DNA from: a virus
Virus record (IMG/VR): IMGVR_UViG_3300037344_000020
Span: 1-23,973 of that record
Length of the DNA stretch: 23,973 nt
Strand: one strand, 5' to 3'
This document shows, piece after piece, positions 13,375-19,840 of the stretch; the first letter of the stretch is position 1; each line of letters starts with the position of its first letter. The notes beneath the pieces are model-generated. The model was not told where the DNA came from. It ran no database searches and saw only the letters and a list, made by a program, of their open reading frames with translations. The translations under genes and the position numbers were made by a program.

Positions 13375-13520
13375 TTGTTTGTTTCCTTTTTCAGTTCAGC
13401 TTCATACGCAATCCAAGCATCAGAAGCAGCCCAAGCATCCTCACGAGCAGCATCAGCAGCAGCATCAGCAGCATCACGTTTAGCATCAGCAGCTGCCTTT
13501 AGTTCCTCTAGTTTAGTCAT
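13371..13520 (-). CDS. Ala-rich repeat protein, single copy
   Basis: 49 residues from ATG 13520 (MTKLEELKAAADAKRDAADA); the frame extends to 13553 but that part is the end of the upstream gene read in another frame, and AAAGGA lies about 9 nt before ATG 13520. Composition is dominated by Ala, Asp and Arg with an AEL-KKETNK end. A single helix is likely. The C-terminus is almost the same as in the partial relative at the right edge of the window (YEAELKKET). The stop overlaps the next paralogue's ATG. Confidence 0.7.
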   Translation of the reverse strand: MTKLEELKAAADAKRDAADAAADAAREDAWAASDAWIAYEAELKKETNK

Positions 13521-13818
13521 TAGGTTGTTCCTTTGTTTTATAATAACGCTCATAGATGTTTACAAGCCCCTTCTTATCGGGGTGTTTCCGAACCCACATA
13601 CCTGTAGCGGGTTCAAAGTGTTTCTTAAAGAAGGTATCCATCTTGCGATTACCAGTAGCTATACTAGTATCAACAAGGTAGGACAACCTATCAAACTCCG
13701 CATCAGGCATTATGCTGTCGCTCTTATACTCGTAAGCAAAAGCAGCAACAGATAGTTTGATGCGAAGTCTTATTTGTTCACTCTTCGACTGCAAAGTAGG
13801 TGTTGGTTGATTGGACAT
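13513..13818 (-). CDS. Unknown protein with a LigA Ia-like motif
   Basis: 101 residues. AFAYEYKSDSIMPDAEFDRL (about residues 26-45) resembles the N-terminal Ia motif of NAD-dependent DNA ligase (Y-x-Y-x-x-D-x-x-x-PDAEYDRL), which binds the nicotinamide part of NAD. The ligase adenylation domain and the KxDG lysine motif are absent, and the rest (MDTFFKKHFEPATGMWVRK, NIYERYYK) is not familiar. It could be a remnant, an NAD-binding accessory protein, or unrelated. AAGGGGTGG precedes ATG; the start overlaps the upstream gene by 41 nt. Confidence 0.65.
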   Translation of the reverse strand: MSNQPTPTLQSKSEQIRLRIKLSVAAFAYEYKSDSIMPDAEFDRLSYLVDTSIATGNRKMDTFFKKHFEPATGMWVRKHPDKKGLVNIYERYYKTKEQPND

Positions 13819-14173
13819 AGGTCCACCCCTTCTGTGTCATAGCGTAGTCTTTAGTAACCCTTTTCATAGGCCCTGTAGTTTCTACTGTCTTGTCTGCGTA
13901 CTCAAGAGTACAGGGTTGACGAGTATCACCGGGAACATGCATGATACATGTTTGGCCTTTAGTGAAGTCCAGAGTTTCCACTAGGAAGCGGTAATCTTTC
14001 TCATCCATTAGGTAAGACGCCTCCAAGACACCCTCCCAAGAACCGATACACTGAACAAAGGAGCCTTTAAGAGTTCCCATAGCTCGCGCAGTGTCAATGT
14101 GTCGCATAAACTTGGCAACAGTGTGGAGGTCTGTGTTGTCGTCAATAGCGAATAGAATTTTATTAAACATCAT
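13778..14173 (-). CDS. Hypothetical protein
   Basis: 131 residues beginning MMFNKILFAIDDNTDLHTVA; the second ATG is an alternative start. Looks like a small alpha/beta domain: a hydrophobic first strand (ILFAID), a helix, and a later beta-rich part (QTCIMHVPGDT). No catalytic motif is recognised. The start overlaps the endonuclease VII-like stop (ATGA) with GGAGAAACACAA upstream, the same leader used twice in the genes that follow. Confidence 0.7.
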   Translation of the reverse strand: MMFNKILFAIDDNTDLHTVAKFMRHIDTARAMGTLKGSFVQCIGSWEGVLEASYLMDEKDYRFLVETLDFTKGQTCIMHVPGDTRQPCTLEYADKTVETTGPMKRVTKDYAMTQKGWTYVQSTNTYFAVEE

Positions 14174-14565
14174 TTGTGTTTCTCCAGATATTTGATTGCT
14201 GATTTTAAGTAGCCTATATTATCTTCTGCTTTACCTAGCATTAGGTTGCACTTCCCACAGAGAATGCCTCTTGTTTTTCCAGAAGTGTGGCAGTGGTCTA
14301 CTACTGCATAGTGTCTTCCGACTACTGCGGCGTTCCGATGGTTCCCTTTACTTGGAAGCTCCATTTTACTATCACATATGGCACAACATCCCTTTTGTGA
14401 ATCCAGTAACCCCTGCCGCGTATGTATAGCCAACCCATATTTACGGATTAACCCTTGCTCTAGTTTACATTCTCTGCAGTAGGTCTGGTAGCCATCCCGT
14501 GTTTTGGTTGCCTTTACATACTCTGTATACGGTTTTGTGTTGCCAAATCTATTACACAACCTCAT
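14170..14565 (-). CDS. Endonuclease VII-like HNH nuclease (copy A)
   Basis: 131 residues. The N-terminal part has a CREC-type half zinc site (GYQTYCREC). The nuclease core has GCCAICDS, AVVDHCHTSGKTRGILCGKC and NLMLGKAEDNIGYLKSAIKYL, the endonuclease VII pattern. It may resolve branched replication intermediates or act as a homing enzyme. The N-terminus looks clipped: the first zinc cysteine pair usual before KPYTEY is reduced to LCNRFGNT. It lies 1 nt after the DNA polymerase stop. Resembles 7683-8084 and is likely a paralogue. Confidence 0.85.
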   Translation of the reverse strand: MRLCNRFGNTKPYTEYVKATKTRDGYQTYCRECKLEQGLIRKYGLAIHTRQGLLDSQKGCCAICDSKMELPSKGNHRNAAVVGRHYAVVDHCHTSGKTRGILCGKCNLMLGKAEDNIGYLKSAIKYLEKHK

Positions 14566-14566
14566 A

Positions 14567-16441
14567 TCAATGCACCTGCATATAGTCGTCGCCTATGTGG
14601 CAGTCACCACACTCCATTATATTCACCCCTAAAGCTTTGGGTGCTTCTTTGAAACAGTGCATAATAATTTCTCTCGCTTGTTCTGCTTGGTCCTCACGAA
14701 CTTCGTAAGTAACCTCGTCGTGGTACATCAACAAGATGCTTTGGTCAAGACCAGCTTTAGCCAGCTCTTCCTCAACCATGATGATAGTATACTTCATAAC
14801 AACAGCTTCAGCACCTTGGATAAGGTAGTTAAGTGCTTTGTGCTGTGACTCCGTATAAATAGGTCTGTCATCTAGACCGGGGATGAACCCTTGTTGGTCA
14901 ACGATGTTCTTAACCTTATCAATCAACGCACCCAAGGCAGGGAACGCAGCAGTAAACTTCTTCTTTAGCTTGTTGCCCTCTTTATCACTAACACCAAGGA
15001 TAGAACCAAGCTTCTTACCACCTGCACCATAGAGGTATGCAAAGATAAACGGCTTAGCGTCATTACGAGAACAACCGAGAATGTCTGCGTTCTTCTGGTG
15101 GATGTCACCTTCAAGAACCTCTCGTGTATAGTTGTCATCGCCCATAAAGTGAGCCAGAAGCCGAAGTTGACAACCAGCAGAGTCGGCACTAACAAGCTTG
15201 TATCCTGAACGAGCAATAAACAACTTCCTGATTTCAGGGCCGAGTACAGCTTTTCCAGAGGGCAAGTTAGCGATAATCTTGTGTGTCTGACGGAACGTAG
15301 GTGTTCCAACATTAAACACATCACCGTGTAGTCGTGAGTTCTCATCGATATGTGGGAACCAACCCTTCATAACCGAGTGACGGCTACGTAGAGTATAGTA
15401 CTCAGATAAGACTTCCCCTACCTTTCCTAGTGGTGCCAAGGAACTGTCGGACAACTTTGCTGAGACTTTAACGAACTGTCCGTTGACTTTTTTCCAGTTC
15501 CACTCGTCTGGCTTCCACCCGATTGTGTAAAGGTATTCTTTAACAGTATTTGTGTTACCAACATCACCACCCACGAACTCAATACGGCAATAAGGCCCCA
15601 CGGTGGGGAGGAGTTCGGGAGTATCGAGGCCAAGGACACTATCAGCAGGGATGCCAAACCAACGCTTAGTGTGACTATCGAGCTTTCCAGCTTTAGTGAA
15701 TTTCGGCGACTTAGCTGGGATTTCCGTTGGTATTCCATCAGAGATGTCCTTTCTTGCTTTTACTACAGAACCATCAGGAGAAGCCACCATCTGACCAAGA
15801 AGGCCATTGATGTAAATCTCGTGAGAGTTCATCTTTCCTTCAAGGGTCTTCATCAGAGCCTCTGCTGACTCTTTGTCGAAGAGCCAACCGTTCTGACACT
15901 GTTTAACCATGATGCGGTCCATCTCCATCTCAGAGCGCAAGGCTTTAAGAATAGACTTAGAACCGAAGTGGTCAATAGCTAACTTGGTTTCCCGTAGTAG
16001 TTCTTTGTATACACGAGTTCCTAATCTCACATCTTGCATCATGTACACAAACATATCTTCGTTATACTCTTCGAAGCCCCCTGTGTAGTCTCCTTTCTGG
16101 TCTCCGAAGTGAATGCCCCACTGTTTAAGTGAGTGTCCGAAGCCAAAGCGAGTATAGCACAAAACCTGAGACATAACCTTAGTACACTGTACTGTGGCTT
16201 TAGGTTCCCAAGGCTTGTTGAAGTACTTCTTGGAGAGAATGTTAAGAGCGGGGATGTCATAGCCAAAGGCGTTATGGGCTACAATTACTTTTGCTTTGTC
16301 TAGCAGGTCAAGGAATTCTTGTAGTTGGTCTTGTTTAAACCAATACTCCTCTCCTGTGTCTACGTCTTTAGCGCCACTACAGTGGAACTTCGTTAGGCCG
16401 GGTAATAGGTTGTTACCTTCAATATCAAAAACTAATTTCAT
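14567..16441 (-). CDS. Family A DNA polymerase with 3'-5' exonuclease
   Basis: 624 residues, T7 gp5-like. Proofreading domain: Asp6/Glu8 in FDIEGNNL, AHNAFGYD in motif II and YMMQD in motif III, so the exonuclease should be active. Polymerase domain: motif A SADSAGCQLRLLAH with Asp420, motif B RNDAKPFIFAYLYGAG with Lys463, and motif C MYHDEV with His574/Asp575/Glu576. Two points stand out. Gln425 replaces the Glu nearly always found in motif A (T7 Glu480), and Phe467 stands where T7 has Tyr526. At about 80 residues shorter than T7 gp5 (704), it may lack the thioredoxin-binding insertion. It works with the phage helicase, SSB and exonuclease. Confidence 0.94.
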   Translation of the reverse strand: MKLVFDIEGNNLLPGLTKFHCSGAKDVDTGEEYWFKQDQLQEFLDLLDKAKVIVAHNAFGYDIPALNILSKKYFNKPWEPKATVQCTKVMSQVLCYTRFGFGHSLKQWGIHFGDQKGDYTGGFEEYNEDMFVYMMQDVRLGTRVYKELLRETKLAIDHFGSKSILKALRSEMEMDRIMVKQCQNGWLFDKESAEALMKTLEGKMNSHEIYINGLLGQMVASPDGSVVKARKDISDGIPTEIPAKSPKFTKAGKLDSHTKRWFGIPADSVLGLDTPELLPTVGPYCRIEFVGGDVGNTNTVKEYLYTIGWKPDEWNWKKVNGQFVKVSAKLSDSSLAPLGKVGEVLSEYYTLRSRHSVMKGWFPHIDENSRLHGDVFNVGTPTFRQTHKIIANLPSGKAVLGPEIRKLFIARSGYKLVSADSAGCQLRLLAHFMGDDNYTREVLEGDIHQKNADILGCSRNDAKPFIFAYLYGAGGKKLGSILGVSDKEGNKLKKKFTAAFPALGALIDKVKNIVDQQGFIPGLDDRPIYTESQHKALNYLIQGAEAVVMKYTIIMVEEELAKAGLDQSILLMYHDEVTYEVREDQAEQAREIIMHCFKEAPKALGVNIMECGDCHIGDDYMQVH

Positions 16442-16475
16442 AAGGTTTCCTAGCTTATTAGTTATAGGTTTCTAG

Positions 16476-16640
16476 TTATTCTTCGTAAGTCTTAAACACC
16501 ATCTCTGCTTCAGCGTCTCGGAAGACCTCATAAGCTTCAGATGCTCGCAACACTGCCGTTCCAATAGTATACAGCGGGTGAATCTTGCGATAAGCTTTAG
16601 CCATCTCGCGGACTTGTTTAGCTTTTAGTGAGTTAATCAT
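16476..16640 (-). CDS. 54-residue small protein
   Basis: A short gene in the gap before DNA polymerase. ATG 16640 overlaps the upstream stop (ATGA). It begins MINSLKAKQVREMAKAYRK and ends AEMVFKTYEE; composition and spacing suggest two helices, the first basic and the second acidic. The start lies inside the 3' end of a gene that ends in RELLK, whose GGGAA gives a weak binding site. The family is not recognised. Confidence 0.6.
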   Translation of the reverse strand: MINSLKAKQVREMAKAYRKIHPLYTIGTAVLRASEAYEVFRDAEAEMVFKTYEE

Positions 16641-16840
16641 TTAAGCAGTTCCCTTATTCTGAATTTGATAGACTCTAGGTCATCGGCGATGTCGTCTAGT
16701 TCCTGTGACTCATGGTGGGAGGTTTCCGCCATATAGTGCATGGCAGTCTGAACACCTCGCAAGGCCCGTACAATATCCTCGCGGAGGCTATGGGTCAGTT
16801 TTTCTTGGTTGAAAGCATCGATATCATCTTGACTAATCAT
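16637..16840 (-). CDS. Small helical protein
   Basis: 67 residues starting MISQDDIDAFNQEKLTHSLR and ending IRELLK. Charged, helical, with heptad-like hydrophobic spacing in the second half (LDDIADDLESIKFRI). AAAGGAAAGTAA precedes ATG. It follows the DUF3310 gene without a gap. No family recognised. Confidence 0.7.
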   Translation of the reverse strand: MISQDDIDAFNQEKLTHSLREDIVRALRGVQTAMHYMAETSHHESQELDDIADDLESIKFRIRELLK

Positions 16841-17491
16841 TTACTTTCCTTTCACTGTGTTAACTAAACGAGTAGCATACCATTCAATCTTAGTGGCATC
16901 CTGCTCCATTGCATCTTTCTTACCAACACGCAGGGCATACTTGAGAATCTGACCTACAAGGTGAGACTCAACACCTGACAAGTGAGCCAGCGCCTTATCA
17001 CAGAGGTCCATGTATTCAATACCCTTGGGGTAGTCAGCATAGTCGTCTGGTGAGAAGAGCTTGTAATGTTTAGGGTTGATGATAGAGTCTTTAACTTCAG
17101 CGGTCATTCCTGAGAAGTCACCGTGGAAGTCGAGTTCTGTTGTTGTATCTGACAAATCGTCTGTTAGAGGTAGGTCGATTTCGCCATAGTTGGTCTCAAC
17201 AATATCCATGCCATCTGCCTCTTGCTTCATCATCTCATTCATAATACGCTTCTCCACTCGGTTGTAAGGTTTCTCTTCTTCCATAAGCTCAAGTGACCAG
17301 CCTTGGATGTCGTTTACGTTTCTCAAGACAGCCGTGTTTGAAGTAGAACCCTTCGTATAGACTACGATTTCGCAGCTACCCCGAAGTTTACCCTCGTTGA
17401 ACAGGTCTATGGCGGTTTGCCAGTTGGTGGTTTCTGTACTGTCACAGTAACCGTAGTTACCCTGAGTGATGATTCTGTAAGTGTAAGTCAT
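16841..17491 (-). CDS. DUF3310-domain protein
   Basis: 216 residues in two parts. The C-terminal 80 residues follow the DUF3310 pattern (INPKHYK, GIEYMD, VGQILKYALRVGKKD, then IEWYATRLV). T7 gp1.7, a nucleotide kinase affecting dideoxythymidine sensitivity, carries this domain. The N-terminal 130 residues are acidic and unlike gp1.7; they begin MTYTYRIITQGNYGYCDSTE with a beta-rich character. A role in nucleotide metabolism is plausible in this genome. TAATG overlap with the upstream gene; GGAG is 8 nt before ATG. Confidence 0.75.
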   Translation of the reverse strand: MTYTYRIITQGNYGYCDSTETTNWQTAIDLFNEGKLRGSCEIVVYTKGSTSNTAVLRNVNDIQGWSLELMEEEKPYNRVEKRIMNEMMKQEADGMDIVETNYGEIDLPLTDDLSDTTTELDFHGDFSGMTAEVKDSIINPKHYKLFSPDDYADYPKGIEYMDLCDKALAHLSGVESHLVGQILKYALRVGKKDAMEQDATKIEWYATRLVNTVKGK

Positions 17492-17877
17492 TATAGTACT
17501 CCTGATTGGTGTGCGTAAGCACCTATGATTGGTTTTCCTTCGAAGTCTTTCCTCAGTACTGCGTAGGGGGCTCCAGAGACAGCCTCTCCTGTAGCCTTGA
17601 CATAGAAGCTAGCCCCAAGGTAGGGGTTGTAGCTCACAGCCACAGACGGACCACTCTCTAAGCCTACGCTGTCTACTACCTCGCCTACTGCGAAAGAGTG
17701 GACGTTCTTCTTTTTCTCATTTAGAACTTTTTGGCGTCCTGCCTCTCGGACAGTAAACTTTACGTTCTTCAAGATGACGTGGTCAGTGTGTTTGATTACC
17801 CGCCCGTAGTCTTCTTTGTTGCGTGATTGCAAAGAGAAGGTGTGTTTGTGTAAGTTGTAGTACACGGCTACTTTCAT
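17491..17877 (-). CDS. Conserved phage protein, unknown function
   Basis: 128 residues starting MKVAVYYNLHKHTFSLQSRN. The pattern MKVAVYYNLHKH, then GRVIKH and EAGRQKVLNEKKKNVH, is one I recognise from small proteins in many phage genomes with no assigned role. Predicted beta-rich with a C-terminal part (GAPYAVLRKDFEGKPIIGAY). It lies between a 52-residue gene (ATGA overlap) and the DUF3310 gene. GAGGAGCG precedes the start. Confidence 0.75.
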   Translation of the reverse strand: MKVAVYYNLHKHTFSLQSRNKEDYGRVIKHTDHVILKNVKFTVREAGRQKVLNEKKKNVHSFAVGEVVDSVGLESGPSVAVSYNPYLGASFYVKATGEAVSGAPYAVLRKDFEGKPIIGAYAHQSGVL

Positions 17878-18032
17878 AGGACACGCTCCTCGGTAATTAC
17901 TACTTTGTAGATTTCAGCACAGTCATCATCGAGTGCATGTAAGCTTTCTTCCTTACACGCCTCGTAAGACCCCTCGTGTAAAAGGCTTCCGTCGATGTAT
18001 AGTTCGTATAGTGTTTCACGATGTTCAATCAT
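17874..18032 (-). CDS. 52-residue acidic protein
   Basis: A short gene with ATG 18032 overlapping the upstream stop. It starts MIEHRETLYELYIDGSLLHE and continues into an acidic helix with Cys (CKEESLHALDDDC). A strong TGGAG site lies about 8 nt before the start; the stop overlaps the next gene's ATG. The fold may be a small beta-hairpin and helix. Family unknown. Confidence 0.65.
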   Translation of the reverse strand: MIEHRETLYELYIDGSLLHEGSYEACKEESLHALDDDCAEIYKVVITEERVL

Positions 18033-18166
18033 AGGTTAAACTCCATTTTAAATGCTGATATTGCTTCTGTTTTAGTGTAGCCAATATAACGACGACTTTC
18101 ACGGTATCCGCCAATCATCATACTAACACGCCACGCTGCTGTGCTTGGGCATCTGTCTATAGTCAT
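18029..18166 (-). CDS. 45-residue basic protein
   Basis: A short gene coupled on both sides by ATGA overlaps. It begins MTIDRCPSTAAWRVSMMIGG and continues YRESRRYIGYTKTEA, then a helix ending MEFNL. Strand-strand-strand-helix with an aromatic/basic face resembles AP2-like or integrase arm-type DNA-binding folds, but the match is only in outline. AGGGGGATACCT precedes ATG. Confidence 0.65.
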   Translation of the reverse strand: MTIDRCPSTAAWRVSMMIGGYRESRRYIGYTKTEAISAFKMEFNL

Positions 18167-18570
18167 AGGTATCCCCCTGCTACTGTGTTCCAGATACGTC
18201 TGTTGTATTTGTTGTTGTAACCTTCTGGGCGTAAGAAGTTCTCAATATCAAGGGCTTCGGTTCGACTAAGATTACTATCAATAAGCTTGAGGCCAAGTTG
18301 ATTTTTAAAATCTAGCATCCTAATCATCTTTAGCATAAACCGCTCTGATTTACGAAGACCCTGACCTATTTCCCAACCCTCAATATCATAGCGTTGGTTT
18401 ACAAGCTCCAAGGTGGGGTATGGAGCAACACCTACACCACCCCAACGGAAGCTAGAAGGCGTCCAGCCTCGTGCTGGGCCAGTATAATACCAGTGGTATA
18501 CTAGGTATTTCCCTGTTCTGTTGCTATAGTGAAAGTCCTTCATTTCTTCTGATTCCCAGTTGTTAGACAT
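18163..18570 (-). CDS. Hypothetical protein with GIY-YIG-like C-terminal pattern
   Basis: 135 residues. The N-terminal half is aromatic-rich (YLVYHWYYTGPARGWTPSSF). The C-terminal half, NLSRTEALDIENFLRP then RRIWNTVAGG, has the spacing of the helix-Glu and Asn-Gly-Gly end of GIY-YIG nucleases (SxxEAxxxE, WN, GG). The N-terminal GIY/YIG strands are not clear, so this could be a diverged or dead homing nuclease, or an unrelated protein. AAAAGGAGTACTACTA precedes ATG. Confidence 0.65.
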   Translation of the reverse strand: MSNNWESEEMKDFHYSNRTGKYLVYHWYYTGPARGWTPSSFRWGGVGVAPYPTLELVNQRYDIEGWEIGQGLRKSERFMLKMIRMLDFKNQLGLKLIDSNLSRTEALDIENFLRPEGYNNKYNRRIWNTVAGGYL

Positions 18571-18587
18571 TAGTAGTACTCCTTTTG

Positions 18588-18866
18588 TTAGTCGTCCAAG
18601 TCGTTATAGTTTAGAACCTCAATCAGATGTCCTCTTAGCGCCTCTAATTCTACATACCAAACGATTCGTTCAGAATAGCCCCCGATGCGTCCAGAGATAC
18701 TCGAAACAATGTTCATCATGTCTCTCATGGCATGTGCTGACATAAAAAGATGGGGTTCTTCTGGTGATTGGTAGAATGTAGGGTTGTCTAGCATTTTTTG
18801 AGGTTCGTCTAGGTTGTCTTGGTCCAAGATAAAGAACCGTGCGATTTCTAAGCCTTTATATGTCAT
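18588..18866 (-). CDS. Hypothetical protein
   Basis: 92 residues starting MTYKGLEIARFFILDQDNLD. Mixed composition with a Met-rich helix (AHAMRDMMNIVSSISG) and a C-terminal helix (VELEALRGHLIEVL). No motif recognised. The leader AAAGGAGTACTACTA is the same as that of the following gene, and the start overlaps the deoxyribosyltransferase-like stop by one base. Confidence 0.7.
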   Translation of the reverse strand: MTYKGLEIARFFILDQDNLDEPQKMLDNPTFYQSPEEPHLFMSAHAMRDMMNIVSSISGRIGGYSERIVWYVELEALRGHLIEVLNYNDLDD

Positions 18867-19303
18867 TAGTAGTACTCCTTTACTGCGTCAAGCGCATCAT
18901 ACAAGTTGTAGTGTTTCTCTGTAGCCATTGCTTCGTAGAAAGGATGGACAAAGTCACCCTCTGCAGCCCACAAGATAATAATCTTATTCTTCATGTGAGC
19001 AAACATGAGTTCCATACTCGTACCTGTACCACGACCAGAGTCACGGCGAACATCGGCCAACACAACACGGCTATCCGCAATGTCATGTAAGTCTTGTTTA
19101 AAGATACGTTTACAGATGTTCATAGTCTTAGTGACGTCTTGTAGGTTGTCACCAAGCTGGTCATGGAAGCTAACCCGCCGTGTCGGGTCTAGAGTGGCGA
19201 TGTCCGCCATGTCCAGATACTCTGTTGCCCGTAGTCGCCAGTTAGTCATTGCCTCTGTGGTGCAATCTTCCATAGGCCCAGCTAGGTATACTTGATTTTT
19301 CAT
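18866..19303 (-). CDS. Nucleoside 2-deoxyribosyltransferase-like enzyme
   Basis: 145 residues. VYLAGPM (5-11) is the family's nucleotide-binding loop; RVVLADVRRDSGRGTGTSME (79-98) carries the GTSxE motif with Glu98 as the likely nucleophile, followed by FAHMKNKIIILW. The family exchanges bases between deoxynucleosides or hydrolyses the N-glycosidic bond of dNMPs (RCL type). Here it would recycle host nucleosides or nucleotides in support of DNA synthesis. Substrate cannot be fixed from sequence. AAAGGAGAACTATT precedes ATG; the HNH gene is 12 nt upstream. Confidence 0.8.
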   Translation of the reverse strand: MKNQVYLAGPMEDCTTEAMTNWRLRATEYLDMADIATLDPTRRVSFHDQLGDNLQDVTKTMNICKRIFKQDLHDIADSRVVLADVRRDSGRGTGTSMELMFAHMKNKIIILWAAEGDFVHPFYEAMATEKHYNLYDALDAVKEYY

Positions 19304-19315
19304 AATAGTTCTCCT

Positions 19316-19621
19316 TTATTTGTGAAGTTTGCGATGAACGTCTTTTGGTACCCAAATTAAGTTTTCGAACCTGTCATCGGCTGGGTCTAAGTTTATATGA
19401 TGAACGTCAAATTCCTCGTGGTCATCTCTCCAGTTGTGAGTTAACATAACAAGTCGATAGCGAAGTTTTGGGTCATCAATCGCCGCTACATGGACCTTTA
19501 TCCGAATCTTATCCGAATGAAAGTGGGTAGGTTGCCAAAGGCTCTTTTTAGTATTCCAAACACGACCATCTTTGTAAACAATAAGGTTTGTATCTAGGGG
19601 GCATGGTTTTGCGTCTGACAT
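19316..19621 (-). CDS. Short HNH endonuclease
   Basis: 101 residues. The N-terminus begins MSDAKPCPLDTNLIVYKDGR, with a short strand and W-x-P motif of the kind seen in NUMOD4-HNH proteins. The HNH core is at the C-terminus: FDVHHINLDPADDRFENLIW (about 72-91) then VHRKLHK. It is small but appears to have the His-His, Asn and His residues. It is probably a free-standing homing nuclease. GAAGGAGAACTATT before ATG is the same leader as in the two flanking genes; its start overlaps the upstream gene. Confidence 0.8.
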   Translation of the reverse strand: MSDAKPCPLDTNLIVYKDGRVWNTKKSLWQPTHFHSDKIRIKVHVAAIDDPKLRYRLVMLTHNWRDDHEEFDVHHINLDPADDRFENLIWVPKDVHRKLHK

Positions 19622-19779
19622 AATAGTTCTCCTTCATGGGTGATAATCTCTACTTCGTAATTGCCTTCTGAACCGTCCCAGATGTAGTCTTCTGCTGCGG
19701 CTCGTCTAGCATCATTGGGGTCGTCTGCTTCAATAGTAAAAGTGTGGGTCTCTAGTACTGTTACTGTATAAGTCTTCAT
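19594..19779 (-). CDS. 61-residue small protein
   Basis: Start at ATG 19779 (MKTYTVTVLETHTFTIEADD). The frame extends to 19809, but that part lies in the terminator hairpin after SSB, and GGAGAACTATT is just before ATG 19779. Beta-rich first half and a short helix (DPNDARRAAAEDYIW) resemble small phage proteins with a YTVEAEDxxxAxxxA pattern. No function known. Confidence 0.7.
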   Translation of the reverse strand: MKTYTVTVLETHTFTIEADDPNDARRAAAEDYIWDGSEGNYEVEIITHEGELLCQTQNHAP

Positions 19780-19797
19780 AATAGTTCTCCATTTGAT

Positions 19798-19829
19798 AAA
19801 AAAGGCCACCCCGTTATTGGGATGACCTT
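19798..19829 (-). terminator. Intrinsic terminator after SSB
   Basis: On the minus strand AAGGTCATCCC (19829-19819) pairs over 11 bp, two of them G-U, with GGGGTGGCCTT (19812-19802) around an AATAAC loop. It is followed by a T-run (19803-19798). It begins 11 nt after the SSB stop and would isolate SSB as a short transcript from promoter copy B. Confidence 0.8.
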
Positions 19830-19840
19830 AGTATTATAGC

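Larger units (their letters stand above)
13012..13520 (-). repeat. Array of three MTKLEELKAA paralogous units
   Basis: Units start at 13520, 13374 and 13140. Each begins with nearly the same DNA (ATGACTAAACTAGA, then GAACT), then diverges into Ala/Asp codon repeats (GCT/GCA/GAT) and ends at a (Y/Q)xAEL motif. Tandem duplication explains the layout. A fourth member is cut by the right edge of the window. Confidence 0.8.

Noticed and set aside
14965-15345. 126-residue minus-strand frame within DNA polymerase
   Set aside because: Shadow of the polymerase gene; Ser/Leu-rich out-of-frame composition and no binding site.
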